This document shows, in pieces, positions 7,499-16,277 of a stretch of 64,000 nucleotides of DNA (position 1 is its first letter; every line of letters starts with the position of its first letter). Location of the stretch: NCBI GenBank assembly GCA_965199975.1, contig OZ241340.1:3162001-3226000 (forward strand), read 5' to 3'. The stretch comes from JASLDZ01 sp965199975. GTDB lineage: Bacteria > Pseudomonadota > Alphaproteobacteria > Caulobacterales > Caulobacteraceae. A program made the translations under genes and the position numbers. The notes beneath the pieces are model-generated. The model was not told the origin of the DNA, did not search any database, and was given only the letters and a program-made list of their open reading frames with translations.

Positions 7499-9255
7499 AT
7501 GCGTTCCGGCGTGTCGACGCCCAGGATCTGCAGGGCCAGCTCCAGCTGCCGCAGCGCCGTGGCGGCCAAGGCGAGGCGCGAGCCGCGCTCGGCCGGCGTG
7601 TCGGCGGCCAGCACGGGGCAGGCGGCGTAGAAGCGCGAGAAGCTCGCCGCCAGGCGGTAGGCGTGCTCGGCGAGGGCGTTGGGCGCGCGGCGCTCATAGG
7701 CCTCGTCCACCGCCTGCGCCCAGGCGTCGAGCACCCGCGCCAGCTCGCGCTCGGCCGGCGAGGCGATGACGATCTCGCCCCGCGCGACCCCCTCGGCGTC
7801 GGCCTTGCGCAAGAGCGATTTGATCCGCACCGCCTGGTAGAGCAGGTAAGGCCCGGTCTTGCCCTCGAAGCTCGTGAAGCGGTCGAGGTCGAAGACGTAG
7901 CTCGTGCCGCGGAAGTTGGAGAGGTCGGCGAACTTCAGCGCCGCCACCGCCACCTTGTGCGCGGTGGCCTCGAACTCAGCGGGGCGCAGCCCGGCGCCGA
8001 GGTCGGCCTCGCGCAGGCGCTCGCGCGCCTTGTCGGTGGCCATGGCGATCAGGTCGCCGAGCTTGAGCACGCCGCCCGCGCGAGTCTTGAAGGGCTTGCC
8101 GTCGGGCCCGTTCATGGTGCCGTTGGGGGCGTGCTCCAGGCCGCCCGCATCGGCGTAGCCGGCCTTGTAGGCGGCGCGGAACACCTGCTCGAAGTGGTCG
8201 GCCTGGCGCTGGTCGACGCAGTAGAGGATCAGCTGCGGATCGATCTCGGCTCGACGCTGGCGGATCGTGGCCAGGTCGGTCGTACCGTACATGGCCGAGC
8301 CTTCCGACGAGACCACGAGCAGCGGCGGCAGCTCGCGCTTGTCGCCCGGTTCGGCCACGCGGACGATCTCGGCGCCCTGGTCCTTCTCCAGCAGACCCTT
8401 GTCGCGCAGGTCGCCGATCATCTCGGGGATGTAGGCGTCGGCGTCGCTCTCGCCGTTCCAGAGGTCGAAGGTGACGCCCAGCGCCGCGAAGTCGCGCTGC
8501 AGGGCGGTGCGGCTCACCTGCACGAAGTGGCGCCACAGCGCGCGGTAGCCGGCCCGGCCCGCCTGCAGCTCGGCGGTCGCGCGGCGCGCCCGGTCGCGGA
8601 ACTCGGGCTCCGCCTTCGCCCGGGCCGCGGCCAGCGGATAGAGCCGCTCCAGGTCCTCCAGGCTGATGGGGCTCGACTTGGGGAACGGCCCGTCGCCCAC
8701 GGCCAGGAAGGGCGAGCCCGGCTGCTCGTCGCCGACCGCGGTGATCAGGAGGCCCATCTGGAAACCCCAATCGCCGAAGTGGGCGTCGCCCCACACCTGG
8801 TCGCCGCGGGCGCGGAACAGGCGCTTGAGGCTCTCGCCGATGATCGACGAGCGCAGGTGCCCCACGTGCATGGGCTTGGCCACGTTGGGGCCGGCGAAGT
8901 CGATCACCACCCGGCGCGGATCGCGCACCGGCGCCGCGCCCGCCAGCGGATCGTCGGCCAGGGCGCGCACGCGCTGCGTCAGCGCTGCATCGGAAACGCG
9001 AAGGTTGATGAAGCCCGGCCCCGCCACCTCCACCGCGGCGAGCATGGGCTCACCCTCCAGCCGGGCCGCGACCCGCCCCGCCAGCTCGCGCGGATTGGCG
9101 CGTTCGGCCTTGGCGGCGGCGAGCGCGCCGTTGGACTGGAAGTCGGCAAGGTCGGGCCGGTCGCTCGGCGTCACGCGCGCGTGGGCGGTGTCCAGCCCTT
9201 CGGCGGCGAACGCGCGCGCGACCGCGTCGCCGAGGCGGCCCTTGAGGTCGCTCAT
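7495..9255 (-). CDS. argS: Arginyl-tRNA synthetase
   Basis: This is a class I aminoacyl-tRNA synthetase charging tRNA-Arg, 586 residues, the usual length. The N-terminal Arg-specific additional domain (about residues 1-100) precedes the HIGH motif, here HVGHLRSS within FAGPNVAKPMHVGHLR. The catalytic domain continues through the conserved KTRAGGVLKL region, and the DALR anticodon-binding domain has GKTGPYLLYQAVRIKSLL. The family often lacks a classical KMSKS. The gene is followed by RNase T2 with a 4-base overlap. The exported protein gene at 9269 lies 13 bases upstream on the same strand, so all three could share a transcript. Confidence 0.97.
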   Translation of the reverse strand: MSDLKGRLGDAVARAFAAEGLDTAHARVTPSDRPDLADFQSNGALAAAKAERANPRELAGRVAARLEGEPMLAAVEVAGPGFINLRVSDAALTQRVRALADDPLAGAAPVRDPRRVVIDFAGPNVAKPMHVGHLRSSIIGESLKRLFRARGDQVWGDAHFGDWGFQMGLLITAVGDEQPGSPFLAVGDGPFPKSSPISLEDLERLYPLAAARAKAEPEFRDRARRATAELQAGRAGYRALWRHFVQVSRTALQRDFAALGVTFDLWNGESDADAYIPEMIGDLRDKGLLEKDQGAEIVRVAEPGDKRELPPLLVVSSEGSAMYGTTDLATIRQRRAEIDPQLILYCVDQRQADHFEQVFRAAYKAGYADAGGLEHAPNGTMNGPDGKPFKTRAGGVLKLGDLIAMATDKARERLREADLGAGLRPAEFEATAHKVAVAALKFADLSNFRGTSYVFDLDRFTSFEGKTGPYLLYQAVRIKSLLRKADAEGVARGEIVIASPAERELARVLDAWAQAVDEAYERRAPNALAEHAYRLAASFSRFYAACPVLAADTPAERGSRLALAATALRQLELALQILGVDTPERM

Positions 9256-9268
9256 AGAGGGTCGGCCG

Positions 9269-9943
9269 CTACTGGGCGGCGACCTGGGCGCCGGCGTTGG
9301 CGCGGAAGCGCTTGCCCTCGCGGTTGAAGTCGGCCTGCTGCGGCGTCACGTCGAAGCCCACCAGGATCTCGAAGTTCGTGCCCGAGACCTTGTTGTCGGC
9401 GCGTGGGATCACGACGTCCTTCAGGAGATCGCTGTAGTTCATGCGGTCGGTCCCCGGCACGAAGCGCACCGGCACCGCGAACTCCTGCTTGTCGAGCACC
9501 GCGTCGTTGCGTTTCGTCACCGCCACCCAATAGCGGTAGGCGTGGGTCTGCCCCTGCGCCTGCGGGCCGCGGCCGAACTCGAAGTTCACCGACATCTGCA
9601 CGCGGATCGGCTCGGCCCCCTTGTACTGGCAGACCGAGCGGATGTTCTGGATCTCGCCCGTGAAACCGACCGCGCTCGGGCTCTCCTTACCGTCCTTCAG
9701 CTCGACCTGGCGCGCGGCGTCGTAGAGCACCTTCACGAAGGGGCAGGGCCCGGAGTTCTTCACGTCGGGCAGGGGCGCCTGGGAGGTGTCCCACTCCTTG
9801 GCCTTGGCCTTCTTCTTGGCGTCGGCCTCTGACTGCGCCTGGCGCTTCGCATCGTCCTCACGCTGGCTCTGGGCGTGGGCGGCGGCGGGGAGGAGCGCGC
9901 CCGCAAGGGCGACGCCCAGAAGGGCGGGGAGGAGGCGGCGCAT
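9269..9943 (-). CDS. Exported protein, function unknown
   Basis: This is a 224-residue protein with a signal peptide ending AAAHAQ at about residues 1-25. It is followed by a charged, Lys/Ala-rich, probably helical segment (about residues 27-48) and a beta-rich domain. Cysteines occur in SGPCPFVKV and RSVCQYKGAE. The open frame continues upstream to 10843 antisense to thrB, but the ATG at 9943 starts a clean signal peptide and the upstream part is not coding. The product should be periplasmic. The argS GTG/ATG region lies 13 bases downstream, so the two are probably co-transcribed. I do not recognise a named domain. Confidence 0.72.
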   Translation of the reverse strand: MRRLLPALLGVALAGALLPAAAHAQSQREDDAKRQAQSEADAKKKAKAKEWDTSQAPLPDVKNSGPCPFVKVLYDAARQVELKDGKESPSAVGFTGEIQNIRSVCQYKGAEPIRVQMSVNFEFGRGPQAQGQTHAYRYWVAVTKRNDAVLDKQEFAVPVRFVPGTDRMNYSDLLKDVVIPRADNKVSGTNFEILVGFDVTPQQADFNREGKRFRANAGAQVAAQ

Positions 9944-10060
9944 GGCGGGGTCTCGGATGTGGGCCCCCGATGTACGCCCTCCCCCCGGCCGCCGCAACGA
10001 ACCGCGCGTGCGGAGACCGAGCGGGTTGACCGGCCGCGGCGCGAGCGGCCATGCGGGGGC

Positions 10061-11026
10061 GTGGCCGTCTACACCGACATCACCGACGCGGAGCTGGAGG
10101 CGCTCCTCGCCCGCTACGACCTCGGCCGCGCGCCCGCCTTCAAGGGCATCGCCGAAGGGATCGAGAACTCCAACTTCCTGCTGGAGACCGACGCCGGGCG
10201 CTTCATCCTCACCGTCTACGAGCGGCGGGTGCGCGCGGACGACCTGCCTTTCTTCCTGGAGCTCAAGCGCTGGCTGGCCGGCCGGGGCTTCCCCTGCCCG
10301 ACGCCTGTGGCCGCCCGCGACGGCGCGCTCCTGGGCGAGGTGCGTGGCAAGCCGTGCGCCATCGTCACCTTCCTGCCCGGCCTCTCCGTGCGCGATCCCG
10401 ATGCGACGCATTGCCGGGCGGCGGGCGAGGGCTTGGCCCGCCTGCACGCCGCGGGCGAGGGGTTCGCCCTCGCGCGCGCCAACGCGCTCGGCCCCGGCGC
10501 CTGGCGGCCGCTGCTGGAGGCGCACGCCGCCCTGGCCGACCGGCTGCGGCCGGGCCTGGCGGCGCAGGCGCGGGCTGACCTGGACGCGCTGGAGCGGGAA
10601 TGGCTGCGCGATCCGCCCACGGGCGTGATCCACGCCGATCTCTTCCCCGACAACGTGTTCTTCGACGGCGCGGCCTTCGTGGGAGCCATCGACTTCTACT
10701 TCGCCTGCATCGACGCGCTGGCCTACGACTTGGCGGTCATGCTGGTCAGCTGGGCCTTCCCGGGCCATCGGCTCGACCCCGCCCGCGCCCGCGCGCTCGT
10801 CGCTGGCTACGAGGCGGTGCGCCCGCTGGCGCCGTCGGAGCATGCGGCGCTGGGCCTCTTCGCCCGCGGCGCGGCCATGCGCTTCTTCCTGACGCGGCTG
10901 GCGGACTGGGAGGCCACGCCCCCCGGCGCCCTGGTCCAGCGCAAGGACCCGCTCGAATACGCCGCGCGGCTCGACCAGCTGCGCGCCCTGGCCGACCGGC
11001 CGCTGATGGAGGCGCTGGGCGCATGA
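10061..11026 (+). CDS. thrB: Homoserine kinase (ThrB2 type, APH fold)
   Basis: This 321-residue protein is the aminoglycoside-phosphotransferase-fold homoserine kinase used by many proteobacteria. It phosphorylates L-homoserine in threonine synthesis. The start MAVYTDITDAELEALLARYD and the phrase GIAEGIENSNFLLET are characteristic of the family. The kinase catalytic loop is GVIHADLFPDNVFFD (His-x-Asp...Asn), followed by AIDFYFACIDALAYDLAV, where the metal-binding Asp lies. The GTG at 10061 gives the family N-terminus; the open frame extends upstream to 9875 without support. Its stop overlaps the rnhA ATG (ATGA), a thrB-rnhA pair seen in other alphaproteobacteria. Confidence 0.93.
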   Translation: MAVYTDITDAELEALLARYDLGRAPAFKGIAEGIENSNFLLETDAGRFILTVYERRVRADDLPFFLELKRWLAGRGFPCPTPVAARDGALLGEVRGKPCAIVTFLPGLSVRDPDATHCRAAGEGLARLHAAGEGFALARANALGPGAWRPLLEAHAALADRLRPGLAAQARADLDALEREWLRDPPTGVIHADLFPDNVFFDGAAFVGAIDFYFACIDALAYDLAVMLVSWAFPGHRLDPARARALVAGYEAVRPLAPSEHAALGLFARGAAMRFFLTRLADWEATPPGALVQRKDPLEYAARLDQLRALADRPLMEALGA

Positions 11027-11472
11027 ACGCTAAGGTGGTGATCTACACCGACGGCGCCTGCAGCGGGAACCCGGGGCCGGGCGGCTGGGGCGCCATCCTG
11101 ATGAGCGGCGCGCACGAACGCGACCTGTGGGGCGGCGAGCCGGCCACCACCAACAACAGAATGGAGCTGTTCGCCGCCATATCGGCGCTGGAGGCGCTCA
11201 AGCGCCCCTGCACGGTGGAGCTGCACACCGACAGCCAGTACCTGCGCCAGGGCATCACCGAGTGGATTTCGGGCTGGAAGGCGCGCGGCTGGCGCACCGC
11301 GGCGAAGGCGCCGGTGAAGAACGACGACCTGTGGAAGCGCCTCGACGCCGCGCGCGCGCATCACGAGGTGAGCTGGAAGTGGGTCAAGGGCCACGCCGGC
11401 CACCCCCTCAACGAACGCGCCGACGAACTGGCGCGCCGCGGCTGCGAGGAGAACCGCCCGGCGCGGCGATGA
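11023..11472 (+). CDS. rnhA: Ribonuclease HI
   Basis: RNase HI cleaves the RNA strand of RNA-DNA hybrids, removing R-loops and primers. The 149-residue protein carries the complete active site in E. coli-like numbering: Asp10 (YTDGACSGNPGPGGWG), Glu48 (NNRMELFA), Asp70 (LHTDSQYL), His124 (KGHAGH) and Asp134 (NERADELA). The basic protrusion KARGWRTAAKAPVKN is also intact. The ATG overlaps the thrB stop by four bases, so it is translationally coupled to thrB. A longer frame begins at 10600 but lies inside thrB in another frame and is not used. Identity is certain. Confidence 0.97.
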   Translation: MNAKVVIYTDGACSGNPGPGGWGAILMSGAHERDLWGGEPATTNNRMELFAAISALEALKRPCTVELHTDSQYLRQGITEWISGWKARGWRTAAKAPVKNDDLWKRLDAARAHHEVSWKWVKGHAGHPLNERADELARRGCEENRPARR

Positions 11473-11530
11473 GGCGCCGCGTTCGGCCCGAGGCGGCACA
11501 GGCGGACCGTCGGCGTCTTCGAGTCGCTAG

Positions 11531-12931
11531 CTAGAACAGCACGCGCGGGTTGAGGATGCGGTGCGGGTCCAGCGCCGTCCGGATAGCGCGCATCATCGCG
11601 ACGGCCACAGGGTCCTTGTAGCGCAGCGCCTCGGTCGTCTTCATCACGCCCAGGCCATGCTCGGCCGAGATCGAGCCGCTTAGGGCGTGCACAACGTCGT
11701 GGACGGCGCGCATGGCCTCGCCGGCGCGGTCCATGTGGGCGACGGGATCGGCGCCGGGCGGGGCCAGCACGTCGTAGTGGATGTTGCCGTCGCCCACGTG
11801 GCCGAAGGCGACCACCCGCGCGCCGGGCGAGAGCCGTTCCATCGCCTGGCCGGCTCGGTGCAGGAACTCCGGCACGGCGGCGACGGGGACGGAGATGTCG
11901 TGCTTCCACGCCGGGCCTTCCGCCTTCTGCGCGGCGGACTGCCCTTCGCGCAGCGCCCAGAAGTCATGGCGCTGGGCTTCCGAGGCCGCGACCGCGGCGT
12001 CGGCGATCAGGTCCTCGCTCAGGGCGAACTCCAGCGCGGCCTGTAGCAGCGCCTCGGCCTCGCCAGCGCAGGCGCAGGCGACCTCCACCAGCACGAGCCA
12101 GGGGTGCTCCGCCGTGAGCGGCGAGCGGGCGCCGGGCAGATGGCGCAGCGCGAGGTCCAGGCCGGCGCCCGAGATCAGCTCGAAGGCCTCGACCTGGCCG
12201 CCGGCGACCGCCTGCACCCGGTTCAGCAGCCCGAGCGCCGCCTCAGGCGACGCCACGCCCGCGAAGGCGGCTGCGCGCGAGGCGAGCTGCGGGCGCAGCC
12301 TCAGGGCCGCGGCGGTGACCACGCCCAGCGTGCCCTCGGCGCCGATCAGGAGCCCGCGCAGGTCGTAGCCTGTGTTGTCCTTGCGCAGCCGCGAGAGGCC
12401 GTTCCACACCGACCCGTCGGCCAGCACCGCCTCCAGGCCCAGCACCTGCTCGCGCATCGAGCCGTAGCGCAGCACCGCCGTTCCCCCGGCGTTGGTGGCG
12501 ACCATGCCGCCGATGGTGGCCGAACCGCCTGAGGCGAGGCCGACCGGAAAGCTGCGGTTCACCGCCGCCGCGACGTCCTGCACCGCCTGCAAGGTCGCGC
12601 CCGCCTCGACCACGATGACGTGGCCGCAGGCGCAGACCTCGCGCACGGCGGCCATGCGTTCCAGCGAGAGCAGGACCTCCCCATCGGGAACCTGACCGCC
12701 AACCAGGCCGGTGCCGCCGCCCCGCAGCGTCAGCGGCGTGCGTGTGCGATGGGCGGCGGCCACCACCGCGGCCACCTCGGCTGTGGACCGCGGCCGCAGG
12801 AGGAGCGGCGTGCGCCCCGTCCAGCGTCCGCGCCATTCTGCGAGCCGTGGCGCGAGCAGCTCGGCATCTTCCGACCAGCCATCAGGCCCAGCCGCTTCCT
12901 TGAGCTGATCCAGGCCCGTGCTCACGGCCAT
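11531..12931 (-). CDS. FAD-binding oxidoreductase, D-2-hydroxyacid dehydrogenase type
   Basis: This is a 466-residue flavoenzyme of the GlcD / D-lactate / D-2-hydroxyglutarate dehydrogenase group. The N-terminal PCMH FAD domain shows the pyrophosphate-binding loop LRGGGTGLVGGQ, then GGSATIGGMVATNAGG and LIGAEGTLGVVT. The C-terminal substrate domain has FGHVGDGNIHYDVL and SAEHGLGVMK, containing the metal- and substrate-binding histidines, and ends LDPHRILNPRVLF as the family does. It should oxidise a D-2-hydroxyacid and pass electrons to a quinone or ETF; etfBA is in this window. The exact substrate cannot be read from sequence. It converges with rnhA. Confidence 0.88.
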   Translation of the reverse strand: MAVSTGLDQLKEAAGPDGWSEDAELLAPRLAEWRGRWTGRTPLLLRPRSTAEVAAVVAAAHRTRTPLTLRGGGTGLVGGQVPDGEVLLSLERMAAVREVCACGHVIVVEAGATLQAVQDVAAAVNRSFPVGLASGGSATIGGMVATNAGGTAVLRYGSMREQVLGLEAVLADGSVWNGLSRLRKDNTGYDLRGLLIGAEGTLGVVTAAALRLRPQLASRAAAFAGVASPEAALGLLNRVQAVAGGQVEAFELISGAGLDLALRHLPGARSPLTAEHPWLVLVEVACACAGEAEALLQAALEFALSEDLIADAAVAASEAQRHDFWALREGQSAAQKAEGPAWKHDISVPVAAVPEFLHRAGQAMERLSPGARVVAFGHVGDGNIHYDVLAPPGADPVAHMDRAGEAMRAVHDVVHALSGSISAEHGLGVMKTTEALRYKDPVAVAMMRAIRTALDPHRILNPRVLF

Positions 12932-12964
12932 GTTCTACACAGCGACGGCCGCGAACACACGAAC

Positions 12965-12990
12965 GCCCCGGAACAGAATTCCGGGGCTTT
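12965..12990 (-). terminator. Hairpin GCCCCGGAA / TTCCGGGGC
   Basis: A 9-bp perfect stem (12965-12973 with 12979-12987) encloses a 5-base loop in the 81-bp gap between two minus-strand genes. Read on the minus strand it lies just downstream of the Gly/Tyr-rich protein gene, so it most likely ends that transcript. The three Ts (12988-12990) are on the plus-strand side, so a U-tract for minus-strand termination is weak. Confidence 0.5.
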
Positions 12991-13012
12991 CGCAGTGACG
13001 TTCTCCTGACGG

Positions 13013-13426
13013 CTAGTAGGGATAACCGTAATAGCTCGAATACCCATACGGATAGTATCCGTACCCATAGGCGGGGTAGCCGTAACCGTAGCCCCCATAT
13101 CCGCCATAATAGCCGCCGCCTAGCGCCGCGCCGACGGCGAGGCCGGTCAGAAGACCACCGCCGTAATATCCGTACCCTCCGCGGTAGCCATATCCACCCC
13201 GGTAGCCGTAGCCGCCGCGATAGCCGTATCCTCCGCGGTAGCCACCACGGTACCCGCCACCCCGATATCCGCCGCCGCCGCGGTAGCCCCCGCCACCGTG
13301 GTAGCCGCCTCCCCCCCCGTGGAAGCCACCACCACCACCGTGATGCTGGGCCGAGGCGGTGGTGGCCGCGCCTGCGGCGCCGGCGAGGGTCAGGGCCGCC
13401 GTCGCGGCCGTCATCAACTTGCGCAT
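13013..13426 (-). CDS. Exported Gly/Tyr-rich low-complexity protein
   Basis: This is a 137-residue protein. A signal peptide (about residues 1-26, ending ASA) is followed by Gly/His-rich repeats, then tandem GGYRGG/GYGYRGG units. A short hydrophobic segment (LLTGLAVGAALGGGYYG) precedes a Tyr/Gly/Pro-rich tail ending in tyrosines. Similar YXG-rich exported proteins are common in proteobacteria and have no assigned function. The segment resembles a glycine-zipper, so outer-membrane or surface association is possible. An upstream segment at 13451-13468 has a TCCCC/GGGGA dyad, meaning unknown. Repeat-driven length variation between strains would be expected. Confidence 0.7.
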   Translation of the reverse strand: MRKLMTAATAALTLAGAAGAATTASAQHHGGGGGFHGGGGGYHGGGGYRGGGGYRGGGYRGGYRGGYGYRGGYGYRGGYGYRGGYGYYGGGLLTGLAVGAALGGGYYGGYGGYGYGYPAYGYGYYPYGYSSYYGYPY

Positions 13427-13590
13427 GGGACGCTCCTGCGTCTGTTCACTTCCCCTACGATATGGGGATCACAGCGCAGAACGTTAAGGTGCGTTAGGAG
13501 TTTCAAAGGGCGAGCATGAATCTTGCGAAGGTGCGCGTCGCACATCTCAAGATGAACCGTCGATGAACCGAACGGTGTCGCCAGACGGCC

Positions 13591-14910
13591 TCAGCCGCCT
13601 CCCCGCGGCCGCAGCGCCAGCGCCGCGACCTGCACCGAATGCGGCGCCAAGAGGCCGTCGATCCGCCGCTTCTCCGCCGCGAAGGCCGCCACGTCGGTGC
13701 GGCTCAGGGTCGAGCCCATGGGAACCTCGGCGGTCAGAGGATTCATCTTCACCCCGCCGCGCATGATCTCGTAGTGCAGGTGCGGGCCGGTGGAGAGCCC
13801 GGTCGACCCCACATAGGCGACCACTTGGCCCTGCGTCACCCGCACGCCCGGCCTGACGCCCGCGGCGTAGCCGGACAGGTGGCCGTAGCCGGTCTCCCAG
13901 CCGCTCGCGTGTCCGAGCTTCAGCCAGTGGCCGTAGCCGCCGGCCCAGCGCGCCTCCTCCACCACGCCGTCGCCCGCGGCGAACACGGGCGTGCCAATGG
14001 GCGCACCGAAGTCGATGCCGGGGTGCATGCGCGTGTAGCCGAGGAGGGGATGCAGCCGCATGCCGAACGACGAGGTGACGTGCGCGCCGTCCAGCGGCGT
14101 CTTGAGCAGGAGCGCCTTCTGCTGCGTGCCGACCTCGTCGACATAGTCGACCTCGCCGTCGTGTTCGAAGCGGTAGAACCGCCGCGCCCGCCCGTCGACG
14201 ACGACCTCGGCGTAGAGCAGGTCCCCCGCCTCCACCGTGCGCCCGCGGCCGTCGGCGCGACGGTCGAATACGAGGCGGAAGGCGTCGCCGCCGTGGATGT
14301 CGCGGGCGAAGTCCAGCGATTTGGAGAACAGCTTCACCGCCTGGGAGACCAGCGCAGGCGTGGCCCCGGCCGTCACCGCACTTTCGTAGAGCGAGCCCTC
14401 GATCACCCCGGCGGCGACCGTCGTCTCGTCGTGCAGGGGCGTGGAGGTGCGGGCCAGGGTGAAACCTCCGTCGGGCGCACGGCGCACGGTGGCGGCGCTG
14501 GCCGGCCCGGTGGCGAGCGTCACGTGCTCCAGGCGCGGGGGGCCGGCGGCGCCGTGCGGGCGCGTCACCACCGCGCGCAGCAGGAGGCCGGCGCGCAGGT
14601 GCGCGACGTCGAACGCGCGGCCGAGCAGCGCCGAGGCGACGCGCGCCTCGCCGAACGCCACGCCGGCGCGGTGCAGGGCTTCCGGCAGCCGTTCGCCCGG
14701 CCGCACCACGACCTGCAGGACGCTGGGCGCGAGGGCGACCGCGCCCGCCGGCGGCGCCGGCAGCCGCGGCGGAGCGACGACGGGCATGAAGCGCGCGCCG
14801 ACCAAGCCGAGCGCCGCCACCACGAGCACCACGCCGCAACCCACGACCGCCGGCGCACGGCTCTCGGGCGGGCGCGGGGCGACGGAATGGCGCAGGGCGG
14901 CGTCGGTCAT
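13591..14910 (-). CDS. M23 family metallopeptidase (LytM domain), membrane-anchored
   Basis: This is a 439-residue peptidoglycan endopeptidase-like protein. An N-terminal cytoplasmic stretch precedes one transmembrane segment (about residues 25-45, VVGCGVVLVVAALGLVGARF). A large middle region follows, then a C-terminal M23 domain. Zinc-site motifs are intact: MHPGIDFGAPIGTPVFAAGDG (His and Asp), GYGHLSGYA and GPHLHYEI. Intact ligands argue for an active Gly- or D-Ala-DAP endopeptidase rather than an inactive LytM regulator. The start at 14910 has CGAGG a few bases upstream; ATGs at 14931 and 15066 are possible. It is divergent from chpT with about 200 bp between. Confidence 0.88.
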   Translation of the reverse strand: MTDAALRHSVAPRPPESRAPAVVGCGVVLVVAALGLVGARFMPVVAPPRLPAPPAGAVALAPSVLQVVVRPGERLPEALHRAGVAFGEARVASALLGRAFDVAHLRAGLLLRAVVTRPHGAAGPPRLEHVTLATGPASAATVRRAPDGGFTLARTSTPLHDETTVAAGVIEGSLYESAVTAGATPALVSQAVKLFSKSLDFARDIHGGDAFRLVFDRRADGRGRTVEAGDLLYAEVVVDGRARRFYRFEHDGEVDYVDEVGTQQKALLLKTPLDGAHVTSSFGMRLHPLLGYTRMHPGIDFGAPIGTPVFAAGDGVVEEARWAGGYGHWLKLGHASGWETGYGHLSGYAAGVRPGVRVTQGQVVAYVGSTGLSTGPHLHYEIMRGGVKMNPLTAEVPMGSTLSRTDVAAFAAEKRRIDGLLAPHSVQVAALALRPRGGG

Positions 14911-15116
14911 GAACCTCGGGGGATGGCGCATGCGCGGGCCCGGGCGGGCGCGGCGCGAGAGCGCGGGACTGGCGGCGCGACCGGCGGAGGGCCCCCCTCG
15001 CACTGTCGGTCGCGGCGTGCTTTTGCCCGCTCGCGCGCCTGGCCTCAACCGCGAATCGTGTCGCACGCGCCCGGCCGTGGCATAGTCGCGGCCGCCCCTC
15101 CGCCACGGACCCGCGC

Positions 15117-15794
15117 ATGAGCGACTTCGATCTCCCCGCCGACGAGGCCGCCGCCTCTGCTCCCCTCGTCATGCCCGCCGATCTCGCCGCGGCGCTGGCG
15201 GCGCGCATGTGCCACGACTTCATCAGCCCGGCCTCGGCCATCGTCTCGGGCATGGACCTTCTGGACGACCCTTCCGCCGCCGACATGCGCGACGACGCGC
15301 TCAAGCTCGTGACCAGCTCGGCCAAGAAGCTGGTCGACATGCTGGCCTTCTCGCGCATCGCCTTCGGCGCCAGCGCCGCGGCCGACACCTTCGACGTGCG
15401 CGACCTGCACAAGCTCGTGGAAGGCGTCTTCGCCCACGTGCGCGCCGACCTCGACTGGCGGGTGGAGACGGCGAGCCTCGGCAAGCCCGGCGCCCGCGCG
15501 CTGCTCAACCTGGCCCAGCTGGGCGCGGGCGCCCTGCCCACGGGCGGGGTGGCGCGCATCTCGGGCGTCGTGCGCGACGGGGCGGCGCTTCTGGCGGTCG
15601 AGGCGGTCGGCGCGCGGGCGCGCCTGCGGCCGGAGGTTGCGGACGGCCTCGCCGGTCGGCCGTTGGGCGAGGGCCTCGCCGGCCACTGGGTGCAGGGCTA
15701 CTACCTGCACGACCTCCTCGCCGCCGTCGGCGGGCGGGTGGAGGCGACGGTGGAGGAGGGGCGCGTGCTGCTGCGCGCGCGGGCCCCGCAGTAA
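15117..15794 (+). CDS. chpT: Histidine phosphotransferase ChpT
   Basis: ChpT passes phosphate from the hybrid kinase CckA to CtrA and CpdR in the cell-cycle phosphorelay of alphaproteobacteria. This 225-residue protein has the DHp-like helical hairpin with LAARMCHDFISPASAIVSGMD; the histidine is residue 33, the position reported for the Caulobacter crescentus phospho-site. A degenerate HATPase-like C-terminal domain follows. It lacks N, G1 and G2 boxes, as expected for a phosphotransferase that does not bind ATP. The length matches the Caulobacter protein. A CheY-like receiver and a CheR-like gene follow 117 bp downstream on the same strand. Confidence 0.93.
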   Translation: MSDFDLPADEAAASAPLVMPADLAAALAARMCHDFISPASAIVSGMDLLDDPSAADMRDDALKLVTSSAKKLVDMLAFSRIAFGASAAADTFDVRDLHKLVEGVFAHVRADLDWRVETASLGKPGARALLNLAQLGAGALPTGGVARISGVVRDGAALLAVEAVGARARLRPEVADGLAGRPLGEGLAGHWVQGYYLHDLLAAVGGRVEATVEEGRVLLRARAPQ

Positions 15795-15911
15795 GCTTCC
15801 GGTCGTCTTCGTGAACGGCGATTCACCGCGCCGCCTCACCCGGGCTTAACCCCGACCGGTCCATCTTCGGATCGCACCAAGGGCCATGACGGACCTTGTG
15901 GGGGGACTTCG

Positions 15912-16277
15912 GTGAGGACCTGTCTTGTCGTCGACGACAGCCGCGTCGTGCGCAAGGTCGCCAGCCGCATCCTCCAGGCGCTCGAGTTCGAGACGCTGGA
16001 GGCCGGCGACGGCGCCGAAGCGCTGGCGGTATGCCGAGCCGCCATGCCCGACGTGGTGCTGCTCGACTGGACCATGCCGGTGATGGACGGCCTCGAGTTC
16101 CTGCGCCAGCTGCGCGAGGAGCCCGGAGGCAAGGCGCCGGTCGTGGTGTTCTGCAGCGCCGAGCACAACCCGGCCCGCATCGCCGACGCCGTGGAGCGCG
16201 GCGCCGACGAGTACATCATGAAGCCCTTCGACGGCGACATCATCGTGGCGAAGTTCGCCCAGGCGGGCCTGCTGTGA
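15912..16277 (+). CDS. Single-domain response regulator (CheY-like)
   Basis: This is a 121-residue stand-alone receiver. The acidic pocket is Asp8-Asp9 (VVDDSRVVRK), the phospho-acceptor is Asp52 (VLLDWTMPVMDG), and the switch lysine is in YIMKPFDG. The switch Thr/Ser is the Ser in VFCSAEHN. No output domain is present. The GTG at 15912 follows GGGGGA by about five bases, a strong site. Its stop overlaps the GTG of a CheR gene, so the two are translated together. The position beside chpT makes it a candidate target of ChpT or of a chemotaxis kinase; this is inference from context. Confidence 0.9.
   Translation: MRTCLVVDDSRVVRKVASRILQALEFETLEAGDGAEALAVCRAAMPDVVLLDWTMPVMDGLEFLRQLREEPGGKAPVVVFCSAEHNPARIADAVERGADEYIMKPFDGDIIVAKFAQAGLL

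Noticed and set aside
7663..9327. Long open frame antisense to argS
   Set aside because: The same shadow effect; argS on the other strand has complete synthetase motifs.
9944..10843. N-terminal extension of the exported protein gene at 9269
   Set aside because: The extension lies antisense to thrB and would put 300 residues in front of a clean signal peptide at 9943.
13451..13543. Short dyads upstream of the Gly/Tyr-rich gene (TCCCC/GGGGA and GTGCG/CGCAC)
   Set aside because: Arms of five bases are expected by chance in such G+C-rich sequence.
13639..15120. Open frame antisense to the M23 peptidase
   Set aside because: No domain is seen, and the peptidase strand has intact zinc motifs.
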